Part shown: positions 31,200-41,749 of the stretch, in pieces
Position numbering within the stretch: position 1 is the first letter of the stretch
Layout of the letters: each line of letters opens with the position of its first letter
Source of the DNA: Peronospora farinosa
Taxonomy: Eukaryota > Oomycota > Peronosporomycetes > Peronosporales > Peronosporaceae
Assembly: GCA_947646735.1 (NCBI GenBank)
Contig: CANTFK010000807.1
Coordinates: forward strand, 1-64,000
Length of the DNA: 64,000 nt
Direction: 5' to 3'
The notes under the pieces: generated by a model
Database searches by the model: none
What the model saw: the letters and a program-made list of their open reading frames with translations, nothing else
What the model was told of the DNA's origin: nothing
Made by a program: the position numbers and the translations under genes

Positions 31200-31901
31200 G
31201 GGCGCGTCATAACGTCAAGATTAATTGACGCTCCGACGGCGAAGGTCAATTACCTGCTGTCTCGGCTTGTTGGTAAAGCCAAGAAATGGGCTCTCGGGAA
31301 ACACGTCGTAGACGAGTCGACGTTCCCTACGCTGGACGATATCCAGCGTGACTTACTACTGGCTTTCGAGGCTCCTCAAGATGAATCTCGCTTGTGTGTA
31401 GCCTTCTTCTAACTCAGACAGGGCAAGTTGTCGATGCGTGACTACGTGCAGAAGACACGTCATCTTGCTTCGTGCATTTTCACGCAGCCAATTGACATGG
31501 CCTCACAAGTTCATGTCTTTATTATCGGTATGAAGATGGGCATGACACGTTGCTGCCTCACACCCCGTGATGAGACAAAGTCCCTCGATGAGGCATTTCC
31601 CCTCGGAATTTTTGAATTTTACACTGTCGCGTTATCGTACCTGCACGCAGGTACATAACATCCCCGGACGCCTGGCCCAGAGCCAATGGAACTTGATGCA
31701 ATTGAGTCTTCTCGTTGTCGCGGCAAATCATTAGGCCGCGACACTCGCAATCCTAACACGGTAAAGTGTTTTTGTTGTGGCAAGACAGGCCATGGTGCGG
31801 CTGTATGTCGAGCACTTGCGCCGGTGACTGTGAACACAGCTGTCTCACGAGAAGACGCTTTGTCGTCGTTGTTTTCACCAAAAAAAGAGCGGTTCCAGTA
31901 G
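31200..31901 (+). pseudogene. gag: Gypsy-E gag, 3' part
   Basis: It continues gag ([17 protein letters not shown] near 31270, [10 protein letters not shown] near 31355, RQGKLSMRDYVQ near 31420) across frame breaks and ends with an intact zinc knuckle C-F-C-C-x4-H-x4-C at about 31767-31808. Confidence 0.8.
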
Positions 31902-31908
31902 GTGCGGG

Positions 31909-32390
31909 GTGCCCTACTTGCAGAAATGGAGCCCCGAGTACTCAGGTGGCAGCTCGGGCTCCCATACCCAAGTGATCCATACTCACTTCAATGCGACCAC
32001 CATGCACGATGATTCGAGACTGATTATTATCAGTCTAATCGTTGCTGGAATGAAGAGACCACTACGAGCGTTGTTGGATTCTGGCTCTTCCAACAACTTC
32101 TTTCGTGCATCCTGTTTGTCCCTTCTCCCGTCGACTGTCACGGTTCGAGAAGGTCCAGGTGACATTGTTGTCAAACTTGCCGATGGACAACCAAAAGGTG
32201 CCACGCGTAAAACAGTATACTTTTGACGGTATCCGGAGTAATGACGAATTTTTAGTGGACGAGATTAATTATGCATTTGATTGCATAATTCATGCCAATC
32301 TGTCTTCGGCTGATACCGTGACAGCCACGGTATCAGCCGAAGATAGATTGGCTATCTCGTTCCGTCAAACGACGAAGCGCTTGTGACGTC
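31909..32390 (+). pseudogene. Gypsy-E aspartic protease
   Basis: The active site ALLDSGSSNNFFR lies near 32065-32105. A frameshift near 32150-32225 and the fold-back at 32294-32352, which stands where the LGMPWLARYEP end of the domain should be, destroy the C-terminus. Confidence 0.8.
32294..32352. repeat. Fold-back hairpin, 27-bp arms, 5-base loop
   Basis: The arms 32294-32320 and 32326-32352 are complementary except for one position (a G-T pair); the loop is ACAGC. The right arm replaces normal protease sequence. Confidence 0.9.
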
Positions 32391-32543
32391 AGTGAAGTGT
32401 CCACTCATTTTTTGGTCGTGCCACCCGATTGGCCTCACGTCAGGGTCGTGTTAAAAAACTTGTTCACGACTAGTAGTCAACACAGAGAGAGCGATGGCCC
32501 TCTGTGCGCAGTATGTTCCGTTACACGGATGGAGCCACATAAC

Positions 32544-32874
32544 GAGGCGGTTGAACAGCGGTTCCCGCATACACAGACATTTGTAGAACAGGGGTTCCCG
32601 ATTCACAACGAGGCGGTCGAACAGCGGTTCCCGCACACTCAGACATCGGTCGAACAGGGGTTACCGATTCCCAACGAGGCGGTCGAGCAGGGGCTCCCGC
32701 ATACAAGCACATCGGACGAGCAAGGCTCCCGATCAATTTCGAGGCGGTCGAGCAGGGGCTCCCGCATACAAGCACATCGGACGAGCATAGGATCCCGATC
32801 AATATCGAGGCGGTCGGACAGGGGCTCCCGCAAACAAGTGAGGCGGTCGACGATGATCTCCCGCCTCTTATTGA
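32544..32874 (+). repeat. 33-bp minisatellite in the protease-RT linker of Gypsy-E
   Basis: Ten units of 11 codons, alternating EAVEQ-(R/G)-(F/L)-P-HT and T-x-(V/D)-EQ-G-x-P, allowing for small indels. They encode an extended acidic-Gln-Pro linker. Confidence 0.8.
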
Positions 32875-33059
32875 CGAGAATGGGCGGAATATGGATCCGC
32901 ATGAGACCGACGTGGTGGAGACAGAGCTCCCACATCTATAGGGGGGTACATCATCCTCTTGATAGCGACGTGCTAGTCTCGAGCAGGGGCTCGAGGTGCA
33001 AAAGAAAACGCAAGAAAGGAGGACGCCGATTACCGAGACGACGAAATTCACGTCAAAAA

Positions 33060-34132
33060 GCTGATGCAGATAATTTCCTAGTGACGGAATCCGTATGCGC
33101 GCTTGAATATGTGGAGGGATCCCCACATCGTGGCCGCTACATTGAGGTAGCGAGCCCACCGTGCACTGCTGCAGATATCACATCTCTGTCAGTCCTTTCA
33201 TAAAGGGTTTTTTTCACGACCTCAAGGCCGGCGACATCGAGCTAGTGTGCATCGTTTCAGCCACCGAAGCAGCCAGTAAAGAAGTTATAGAGGCTCGCCC
33301 AAAGAGCGCCGAGCCTAAATCAGAGCGCGAAGAACACTTCGCGGCACAAGCTGAATGACGCCACGATCCCGGCTCAAACGACTTTCCCTCGAAAAGACAT
33401 GGTATGAATACCATGTCGGGGAGCGAGATCTACAGCGCCATAGATCTGACAGACGGTCTCGATCAGATCCTCATGAGGGACAGTGACATTCCGTTCACTG
33501 CGGTCAGCACCCCAAGCGGGATGCTTTGGGAGTGGTTAGTCATGCCACAAGGTCTAAAGAACGCTCCAGCTACGTTCAATCGGATGGTGACACAAGTACT
33601 TCGCCCACTTCGCGACTTTGCACCGAGCTACTTTGACGACATTTTCGTTCACAGCTGCGGTGAGAAAAAGCTCAGCATTACGGAGGTACACCTTAGACAC
33701 TTGAAGCAGGTGTTTCAAGTTATGCGCGAGAATAAATTGTATGCGAATTTGAAGAAATGTGTCTTGTGCGCTCCCGAGATTCCAGTACTCAGTTGCTATG
33801 TCAGCAAGGAAGATGTCCGCGCTGATCCTGAGAAGACCTCATCGATCTGTTCCTGGCCAACGCCCAGGAACCAAACTGAATCACGTCAATGGCTCGTTCT
33901 GTCGACCTACTTGCATAAGTATACGAAGAACTATGCTGAGCTAATTCAGCCATTATCGACTTTGCTCAAGAAAGACGTAGTATGGTTATGGAAGGCAGAA
34001 CATCAATCTTCCTTATGCTCCGTGAAGAAGAGCTTGTCTATGGCACCAATGATGATTCTACCTGATAACTCCAAGCCATTCCACGTCGTATGTGACGCGA
34101 GCAATTTCGATATAATATGTGCCCTCATGTAA
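33060..34132 (+). pseudogene. Gypsy-E linker end and reverse transcriptase
   Basis: After the linker end (VASPPCTAADITSL) a deletion near 33350 joins the FAAQ segment to LNDATIPAQ, removing the first part of the RT. A one-base loss near 33408 shifts the frame. The palm with YFDDIFVHS lies at 33631-33657. The thumb and connection continue to 34132, where CAA (Gln) has become TAA. Confidence 0.88.
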
Positions 34133-34440
34133 TTTGATGCCGAGGGTCGAGAGCGCTTCGTGGGTTTTCAATCACGACAGATGAAACCTGCCGAGAAAAT
34201 TTATCCGGTACACGACAAGGAGCTTTTGGCTATACGCTACGCTCTAATCAAGCTCAGAGTATATTTGCTCGGCAAAAAGATGTTTTCTATCTACACAGAT
34301 CACGCATCATTGCGTACCGCCGTCAACAGCCCTTACTTGCACAGCGTATGGCACTATGGTTTTCATTTTTCACCGAGTATAATTTGTGGTGCATTACAAG
34401 CCTGGCAAGAACAACATTCTTGCTGACGCGCTTTCTCGTC
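34133..34440 (+). pseudogene. Gypsy-E RNase H
   Basis: The frame continues after the stop with FVGFQSRQM, YPVHDKELLAIRYA and YTDHASLRTAV (about 34290-34325), then a frameshift near 34345. The DAS motif lies just upstream, at about 34096. Confidence 0.85.
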
Positions 34441-34540
34441 GTCCTGATTACGTTCCTCGGCGCGACATGGGTCATCAACAGAGAATATTGATGACGACGA
34501 AGATATATGTGCGTGTTGTATTGAGCTGGGGATCAATGCG

Positions 34541-35361
34541 ATGATTTCGACCCTCGTGCTGTCGATCCGAACTCAGATCGCTGAATCCTACGCGAATGAC
34601 TCCTTCTATGCAGAAATCATAAATTATCTCAAGGACCCGAGCGAAAAATTACTCGCGAAGTTGACGAAACCAACACGCGATAATATAAAGCGTTACGCGC
34701 TTGATAGGCCGTTTCTGACGTACACGATGTACGTCTTTGATTCACCGCGTGTCGTCATACCTGCTGATGACGGCCTTCGAGTCCGATTGGTTCATGAATT
34801 TCACGACATCCCAGATGGCGGACACCTGGGTCGCGAAAAGACGTTTGCGGCTATTTCTCGCGTGATATTCTGGTTGCGGATGTACAAGTACATCCAGAAA
34901 TGGGTGCGCTCCTGTGAAACCTGCCAGCGTGTGAAGCCTGCGACGTCTTCACAACCCTCATCGCGTCTGCTTCTGATTGCCACGGAAGCTTGGCATTCAG
35001 TCAGCATGGATTTTACTATTAAAGCTCGCCCCAATGAGGAGAAACTCACGGAGCCTTGATATTATTGTTCGATTCAGCAAAATGGTTCATTTTTCTCCGG
35101 TCTCCGCCAACAATACGGTGTAGACGCAGCGAAGATGTTCATTGATCTTATCTTCAGGCATCACGGCTTGCCATATTTTATTGTTTCGGACCGTGACCCG
35201 CGTTTCACTTCGGCTTTCTGGGCCGAATTATTCCAGCTATTAGGCACGCGTTTGCTTATGTCTACGGCGGCCCATCCAGAGACGGATGGGCAAATGGAGC
35301 ACGTGAGCAGAGGGCTCGTAGATGTCCTGCGCAGTTATGCAACATCTTTTTCGTCATGAAG
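34541..35361 (+). pseudogene. Gypsy-E integrase zinc domain and core
   Basis: The zinc domain has HEFHD..GGHLGREK (about 34790-34845) and C-x2-C (about 34915-34925). The frame ends near 35059 and the core continues with VSDRDPRFTSAFW (about 35185-35223) and ETDGQMEHV (about 35280-35305), stopping at 35357. Confidence 0.85.
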
Positions 35362-35389
35362 TTCATTCCCCTTCCATTTACAGTTTGCA

Positions 35390-36660
35390 ATGAACAATGA
35401 GGTCCATGCGTCAACCGGGTTGACGCCCATTTTCGTAGACAACGCGAGGCATCCTCGCGTTCCGGCGCTACTTGCTCTCTCAGCTTCGGAGCACCCAGTC
35501 TTAACGCTTGGTGGGGAAGTATCTAACAATGGCATTGCGCCGAAACTATTGATGATTGATCACGACGAGGATAAGGTTGCTGCCGATGCAACTAATGCTG
35601 GTGATTTTGTGGCCAACGGCATATCGACTCCTGACGCGATGCATTCCATCGCGTCTTCCGTTGCGAATTGTGCCCCCAAAGAGAATACGTCGCCTGTAAG
35701 TTCGGCTGCAGTAACCGAATTTCTGCTATTACGACAAGAAATTACTCGTTTTGTGCGTGATGCAGCACAAGAGGTACTCGGTAAGCAAAAGGAAAATGCA
35801 GGCAAACGAGGTCGAAAGAATATGCCTAGATTACGAGAAGGTGACAGAGTATTATTATCAGCAAGTAGATTACAGAACACCTCAGTGACGAATTTGGGCG
35901 CTAATAAGTTAGCGCCAAGATATATTGGCCCATTTCGGGTTGTTAAGATGCATGGTGACGCTAACACTCTAGACATACCCACATCTATGCCTTTGCACCC
36001 AACGTTTTATGTCGGGAGTCTCAAGGCTTACCTACCAGCAGATCTCCCATCGAATCTTCCCCGCTCTTCTGTGCCGGCTCAAAATCCGACATCCCTTGAC
36101 GACGACGTTGACGACGACTGGGACCAAGTCCTGCCCGAACGCGTGCAGACTCGATCTGCTGGGGTCCTCGGAACGAAGTCGTCTCAAGTTGGCGTAGGCG
36201 CTCCACCAGTACCAGCTGCTCACATCGAGTCCGCTCAGCAGCCTCAGTCGCAGCATCCGCACGATCTTGAGCTCTCTCAGCCATCTCGCGAGCATCAAGT
36301 AGGGCATTCTTCGACTCCTCGGCTTCAGCGCGGAGTAGGCGCAACTCATCATTCGACTGTACAGGCGCCCGATTGCGAGAATCGGCGCTTATCGCCAGAG
36401 GTCTTCCGTCGTGATGCTCCTCCTCCCTTAGTTGATGCATCGGGTGCGCGACGCTGGATTGTTGACCGTATTGTCGATCACAGGAATCACATGCCCCAGG
36501 CGCCGAGTAATGACTCGGCGCCCACGAAGAATCATGTCGAGAAACATTACAGGGTTCGCTAATTGGGATATTCCCCGGAGGGCGATACATGGGAGCCAAC
36601 GAGCACGCTGTCCCAAGATGTCACGGACGTGGTCGAATACTATGAGTCCCGTAGAAAGAC
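35390..36660 (+). pseudogene. Gypsy-E integrase C-terminus and chromodomain
   Basis: A 390-codon open frame covers the spacer, the SH3-like domain (RYIGPFRVV near 35920, HPTFYVGSLK near 35998), a Gln/Pro-rich region, and the chromodomain start (WIVDRIVDH near 36450). It stops at 36560 in what should be RWLGYSPEGDTWEP; the rest continues to about 36660. The stop replaces Trp and needs two G to A changes. Confidence 0.88.
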
Positions 36661-37329
36661 GGTGATCGCGACCGACGCTGCCGGTTCCATCTCCGATCTC
36701 GCGAGCAACGAAACCTCGACTACCTCCCGAGCGACTCCGAGACCGTGACCTATTACGAGCTCGGGAGCATATGAATGATACGGTTGATACGGTTGACAAC
36801 CTCGGATACGTGAACGTCCACAGCGATCGTAAGGACGCGCTCTCACTCGCCGTAGCTCAGACGCCTGGAGCTCCGAAAGGCTTCTCTCATAACGAGCAAT
36901 CCATGGACGAATATGATCGAGCATCCCCCGCGTACATACCAAGTCATCCCACTCCTGCAGGACCGGGCGCGGTCTGCCCATGTTGCACGTTGGACATCCC
37001 TCACGAAGGTGGATGTAACAAAGGTGATACTCGTCACAAGTCATGCGACAGATTCTTCGGCGCAGGTCGTCAATAGCGTGTCAATCACGCGTTCCCTCGC
37101 GATCATCTAACCAGGACGTGAAGAACGTTCCTTCACGTCGGCTCGCGTTCCAGCGCCTGATGAAGGCACACCAAAATCTCTGCAACGCATCGTCGGTATA
37201 TGCGTTGTTCGTCGCTTTGCCTCTCACTGTACGGTATCGCGTGAAAAGTTCCTTCATGACCTCCAGTGGCTCGGTTTCGACAGCATCATCAAGACCATAC
37301 AAGCGCCACGGTTTCAAGTCCCCATCCAT
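36640..37329 (-). pseudogene. Antisense ORF of Gypsy-E, unknown conserved protein
   Basis: On the strand opposite to pol, between the chromodomain and the 3' LTR, a frame of about 230 codons starts at the ATG at 37329 and has one stop (about 37079-37081). Blocks in order: WRLYGLDD, RGK, ALQRFWCAFIRRWN, SWLDDRE, then LCYIHLREGCPTC (a Cys/His cluster), and IARYERSLSEL, followed by an Arg-rich tail. Each block has a counterpart, with nearly the same spacing, in the antisense frame of Gypsy-F (12365-13027). I do not recognise the family. Some plant Tat-lineage Gypsy elements are known to carry antisense ORFs in this position. Whether it was translated is unknown. Confidence 0.6.
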
Positions 37330-37512
37330 GACCTGCGACGCCTGCTCTCTACGGATTGTCGCTTGGTGTTACCAGTTCTAATTGTCAGAGATATCGTTTC
37401 GTGGACGTCCAGGGTCCATGCTGCTCAGTTATGTCTTATTGGTTCGAAGTTACGCCGTTGGTCGAGAAGAAACTTCCTGCGATTCGCGCTTACGTTGAGG
37501 TAAGCGCAACTT

Positions 37513-37525
37513 AAAGAGGGGGTGA
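37513..37525 (+). promoter_or_regulatory. Polypurine tract of Gypsy-E
   Basis: AAAGAGGGGGTGA lies directly before the 3' LTR, the expected site for plus-strand priming. Confidence 0.75.
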
Positions 37526-37810
37526 TGTAATAGAACAGAATTACATTCGTAAGAATAGAGCAGTATTCGATTAGCAAATACTGCGCGTCATTATATTATT
37601 GGTTTATTATTGGAGTGCCAGACCCAAAAATTAGATAATAATAGATTGACTTCCATATTAAGTGGTTCCCATGAGCTAGAAAACATATTCGCACTTACTG
37701 CGAATTATAACAAAACAAAAAAAAAACAGAGTTATATTTACGAGTTAATTAAGAGCGTTTCCTCAACACCCTTTTAGTGTAAGACGGTAACGGGTCCTTA
37801 GACCGCTACA
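37526..37810 (+). repeat. 3' LTR of Gypsy-E
   Basis: It begins TGTAATAG and ends GACCGCTACA. It differs from the 5' LTR by substitutions and by an insertion near 37600-37640. Confidence 0.85.
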
Positions 37811-37824
37811 AGAGGCATCTGAAT

Positions 37825-38510
37825 TATTTTGTGTCAGACCATAGCGAGCAGATTTTAAATGAATTTCAGCGTGAAATGCTATGCTCACTGCATCTTCGAA
37901 AGTCGAAGGCTGGACGCGAGAAACCCTTTGTCCTGGCGACCCCAGTACGAAGTCCTTTTATAAATATGGTAACTCGGACTTCCTCTTCCAGAGCTTCCTG
38001 CTGCATAGGAGCAATAACAGTTCTCAACTCTTAGACATAGTCCGACAATTCTTTCTTACCCTGTCGGATAGCTCAGAAGCGTGAGCGCACACGATAAGCC
38101 TGATTAGGCGGTCCATACACGCAAGTTAATTGCTTTTTAAGCATTTACCATTTGGGAAATGCGGCATTTACAGAGACATCGCTCGTTAGAGCCCACTTTC
38201 TAGCTCTTCCACCGACCTTAGAAATGGCCAGGCCAACTCGTTGCTTATCTGACACAAGCATGGCGACATCCATTGCCATTTCAACCTCTCGGATCCAGAG
38301 GAGAAGAATTTCTTCCTCCTTCCCCTCAAAGGTTTTTACATTTAAAATGAGTGGGCGATCCTTTGGCTCTGCATCGGTCACAGGTACCAAGATATACTGT
38401 GGGTAGGCGCAGCTGACGCTGCCTGGTCGTGGACCTGCCCGAATAGCGTTGACTCATATCGCATGAAGGCCTCAAGGCGAGCATTGAGGACTTCGGACCT
38501 TGGGCCAAAA
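37825..38510 (-). pseudogene. gag: Gag fragment of a different Ty3/Gypsy family
   Basis: The minus strand reads an N-terminal segment, then [19 protein letters not shown] (about 38280-38330), GGRARKWAL (about 38195), GPPNQAYRVRSRFL (about 38055-38100), RQGKKELSDYV and GLRTGVART (about 37925). There is a stop in SDYV-x-EL and a frame change near 38150. It is cut by Gypsy-E at 37810. Confidence 0.75.
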
Positions 38511-38657
38511 GGGTCTCGATTTTAACGGGCCCAACGATCGCAGATAATTCAGCTAGTGCGCGTCATTGCGCCTCAGAGAGGTGATTTTGACTCTCCATCC
38601 TCACAGAGGGTCAGTCTTTAAGACTCAGGTGTAGGATTGACTACAAGTGCTACCAAG

Positions 38658-38990
38658 TGTAGCGGAGCTGCACAGCTCTTAAGCCAGAGGAAGAATGTTA
38701 GGCTGAAAGCCTCTTAATTCTATAGAACTAACTAAATTTGACGGCTTAAAGTTTCTTTCTTCTAAGGAACTAATTAAACGACTTAAAAGTTACCCTGTTC
38801 TAAGGAACTTGGAGACTTTTCTAGTCTACAAAAAATAAGCTTCAGGTTCAGAGAACCAACGCACAGAGTGCAATAATAAACTAGAAGCTTAAAGATTCAA
38901 AGAACATACGTACGAAGTGCACACGAGAACAAGTCAAAGAGACTTGAGATCTTTAACTCAAAATGAGAACTAATTTTATTTATACATTAA
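38658..38990 (-). repeat. Putative LTR of the minus-strand element at 37.8-38.5 kb
   Basis: TGTAGCGGAGC at 38658 is the likely LTR boundary; the leader on its gag side contains TGGTAGCACTT, as in other primer-binding regions here. The far boundary is uncertain. A/T-rich short repeats (AACTAAT-type) fill it. Confidence 0.5.
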
Positions 38991-38994
38991 TTTT

Positions 38995-39109
38995 TTTATG
39001 ATTAATCCTACTTTAAGTACCATACACTAGATTAATTACTATAACAGTAATTATAATATGCAGACATCGTTATTGAACGATATGTCGTCCAAACATCGGT
39101 GTATCATGT
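38995..39109 (+). repeat. X-type LTR, left part
   Basis: It matches 22572-22681. It ends CATGT (39105-39109), the target duplication of the solo LTR that follows. Confidence 0.75.
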
Positions 39110-39705
39110 TGTAACAGGGCATATAGTTACACGTAAACATTGAGTAATATACTTAATGTTTGGTCTAAAAGTATCCATGATTACTTTTGACCTGTCACTT
39201 GGGTGCGATACACAAACGTGATCCACCCTCGTAAATGTGATATCCATTTATGGATTCACATGGGAAGGGATGACGCTAGTTGAAGCTAGGCATCGCGACG
39301 TCTCAGAAGGACGTCATTCGCAAGCTTAAATCTAGATTTAAGTTCATGCGTCAGGATACGCTTCTATAGAGTCGCGTATCCGATCTATATATATAACCAA
39401 TCAGTAGTTAAATTTATATTTAATTATAACTCATTAAATATAGCACAGTCTTGAATTTGCTTAAACATACGCACCACGCACGAGAAGCTGAAGAAGCTTC
39501 TGCGTGACGTCGGTGCCTTCTTGTTAAGAAGTTCGTTGCACTCTCGCTAAAGCGAAAGGCAATTGATGGTACGACTGCTTAAGCAGTCGACCAAACACAC
39601 AACCACCCTCGCACGCGAAGGTAAGACGGTCTAACCGCTTCTTCGCTTGTGCTGAAGGTGTGTGCTAAGTAGCACGAGGCAACTTCGTAGAAGTGTCCGT
39701 CTACA
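39110..39705 (-). repeat. Solo LTR, family A, copy A6 (inverted)
   Basis: 596 bp, plus strand from TGTAACAGGGC to CCGTCTACA. By eye it differs from the inverted copy at 41154-41749 at only one position. Left flank CATGT, right flank GGCGG: the flanks do not match each other but match those of the other copy. Confidence 0.9.
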
Positions 39706-40154
39706 GGCGGGCACTGCATCAGCTGCAATTTCCGACATGGCAAGATTTTATCCGGCCATTCCCGCGTCTTCAACTCCGTCTGAGAGAATTTTCTCTCAAA
39801 TTAGAAGGACATACCAAAGCGATAAAACTTCGCTTTTCCCTAAAAGCTGTGCCTCAAGGATATAATGCACAGGGTCACGTTCTTTTGTCGGCAAGGGACT
39901 ACCTGTTTTCTTTGTCAGCACTTTCGCTTGCCCGCTTAAACTTCCCACGTGGGAGACGTATAAATACTTTTATTACTAGATATCACAATACTCATCAATA
40001 TTGTTTGATAATCCGCAACTCTGCATGTTTATTGCGCGGGTAACATGGGTAATTACCCGCGGGTATGATTCCGAGTCGTGGGTAATGAAATTTAAATGAG
40101 TCTGAGTCGTGGGAAACGCCATTACCCAACCCAGACTCATGGGTACCACCTCTA
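39706..40154 (+). pseudogene. hAT transposon, 3' part with dimerisation domain (inverted segment)
   Basis: The plus strand encodes the hAT C-terminal dimerisation signature: DMARFYPAIPASSTPSERIFS (about 39735-39795), then DKTSLFP. Subterminal GGGTAATTACCC-type repeats (about 40037-40130) and the terminal repeat GGGTACCACCTCTA (40141-40154) follow. The rest of the element lies at 41750-42409. The present orientation results from the inversion of 39706-41153. Confidence 0.8.
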
Positions 40155-40162
40155 GGTTACAC
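40155..40162. repeat. hAT 8-bp target-site duplication, copy 1
   Basis: GGTTACAC, the reverse complement of GTGTAACC at 42410-42417. Confidence 0.85.
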
Positions 40163-40211
40163 GAAGGTTGTAACATCATACCGAAATCTTACGGTTAAAG
40201 TTTCTATATTG
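40163..40211 (-). repeat. X-type LTR, fragment
   Basis: The reverse complement matches 25989-26020 (the CCGTAA...TATGATGTTACAACC segment). It ends with the 13-bp duplication AGTTTCTATATTG at 40199-40211. Confidence 0.7.
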
Positions 40212-41039
40212 AGAAAAAGCTCAGATTGTCTATTTACTGGGAGTTTAATAATGTGCAAGATGTGTTTATGTGGTTGCCTCAGTCTTCTACCATGACGCGA
40301 TCATTCTCCTCCTCGCTTTCCCATTCTGCTGGCTCGATACGTCGGACGTCACGGGGGGGGGGCACTCTTCTCAAGACACGTTAACTGGTCCGTTTACCAA
40401 GTCCGAAGTTAGTTTAAATTTGTGCGCAGTCTTGAACGGATGGCTAGGCTGCTCGCGGACTCGGAGAAATCTGTTTCAGGGGACAGTGGATGCTTGGATG
40501 GGAGCCTTGTACCACTATAGAGACCAACTAGCCACCATGACGTAATCCCCTGGCCTCTTCCGCGGGGTCGACTTGCTCTGCTTTTCCCATCAACCTTGAA
40601 TTATTACGATCGTTTCCAGACTTTCCTAAACGCACCACTGGACGAAAAGTGTCTGGCCTTCTGCTACTATACATAACAAAACAAACCGTTTTTGGATCTC
40701 AACGGGGTCTTCAAGGCTTTCAAAGTAGTTCCCTTCGTGTAACCGTCATTCGCGCTCATCGAAAGGGTCGACTACTTGAACTAGATAGTAAAGGGAAGGA
40801 ACTAATGTGGTGCTAGATATCTCGACGGCACAACACCCAGGAATATCCTGCGGACCGCTACCCTTACGATTCACACGCTACGCTGCCTCCCAGAGCTCGC
40901 GCAGCGAGGAGAAGCCCCCACCCTTTACCTTGAACCCACTATAAAAGTCTTCCCATACAAGGAAAAGGGGAACAGTTCCTGGCTCTCGGAGGTCTCCGTC
41001 TTTGTCCGTTGTTTCCCGAAGGCGCAAATTGAAAAGTAG
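40212..41039. mobile_element. 828-bp insertion of unknown type
   Basis: It is flanked by identical 13-bp duplications AGTTTCTATATTG (40199-40211 and 41040-41052). It contains a G9 run (about 40355) and no terminal inverted repeats or recognised domain. A longer, odd-length duplication suggests target-primed retrotransposition. No clear tRNA-like promoter or poly-A tail. Confidence 0.65.
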
Positions 41040-41153
41040 AGTTTCTATATTGCATAAAATGTATTCTTGATACTTCCCTTCAAAAAGGATACGGTAATAT
41101 CGTATCCTATTCGATTAAGATTCGATAATCGATAGCAATGTACTAAGTACATG
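41040..41153 (-). repeat. X-type LTR, fragment next to A7
   Basis: The reverse complement matches 22677-22805. It ends at ACATG (41149-41153), the complement of the CATGT beside A6. Confidence 0.75.
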
Positions 41154-41749
41154 TGTAGACGGACACTTCTACGAAGTTGCCTCGTGCTACTTAGCACACA
41201 CCTTCAGCACAAGCGAAGAAGCGGTTAGACCGTCTTACCTTCGCGTGCGAGGGTGGTTGTGTGTTTGGTCGACTGCTTAAGCAGTCGTACCATCAATTGC
41301 CTTTCGCTTTAGCGAGAGTGCAACGAACTTCTTAACAAGAAGGCACCGACGTCACGCAGAAGCTTCTTCAGCTTCTCGTGCGTGGTGCGTATGTTTAAGC
41401 AAATTCAAGACTGTGCTATATTTAATGAGTTATAATTAAATATAAATTTAACTACTGATTGGTTATATATATAGATCGGATACGCGACTCTATAGAAGCG
41501 TATCCTGACGCATGAACTTAAATCTAGATTTAAGCTTGCGAATGACGTCCTTCTGAGACGTCGCGATGCCTAGCTTCAACTAGCGTCATCCCTTCCCATG
41601 TGAATCCATAAATGGATATCACATTTACGAGGGTGGATCACGTTTGTGTATCGCACCCAAGTGACAGGTCAAAAGTAATCATGGATACTTTTAGACCAAA
41701 CATTAAGTATATTACTCAATGTTTACGTGTAACTAGATGCCCTGTTACA
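41154..41749 (+). repeat. Solo LTR, family A, copy A7
   Basis: 596 bp from TGTAGACGG to CCCTGTTACA. Left flank ACATG, right flank CCGCC. It interrupts the hAT transposase frame. Confidence 0.9.

Larger units (their letters stand above)
29428..37810 (+). mobile_element. Gypsy-E: full-length chromodomain Ty3/Gypsy element with a nested fragment
   Basis: LTRs lie at 29428-29696 and 37526-37810, a primer-binding site at 29699, a polypurine tract at 37513-37525. Between them come gag, protease, a repeat linker, RT, RNase H, integrase and a chromodomain, with an antisense ORF before the 3' LTR. An unrelated integrase and 3'-end fragment (about 30061-31110) sits inside gag. Stops, frameshifts and a large deletion in pol inactivate it. 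The flanking 5-mers (ATCAG and AGAGG) do not match. Confidence 0.9.

Noticed and set aside
40022..40135. Telomere-like or satellite GGGTAA/TTACCC repeats
   Set aside because: The units are irregular and palindromic and sit just inside the hAT ends, so they are better read as subterminal transposon repeats.
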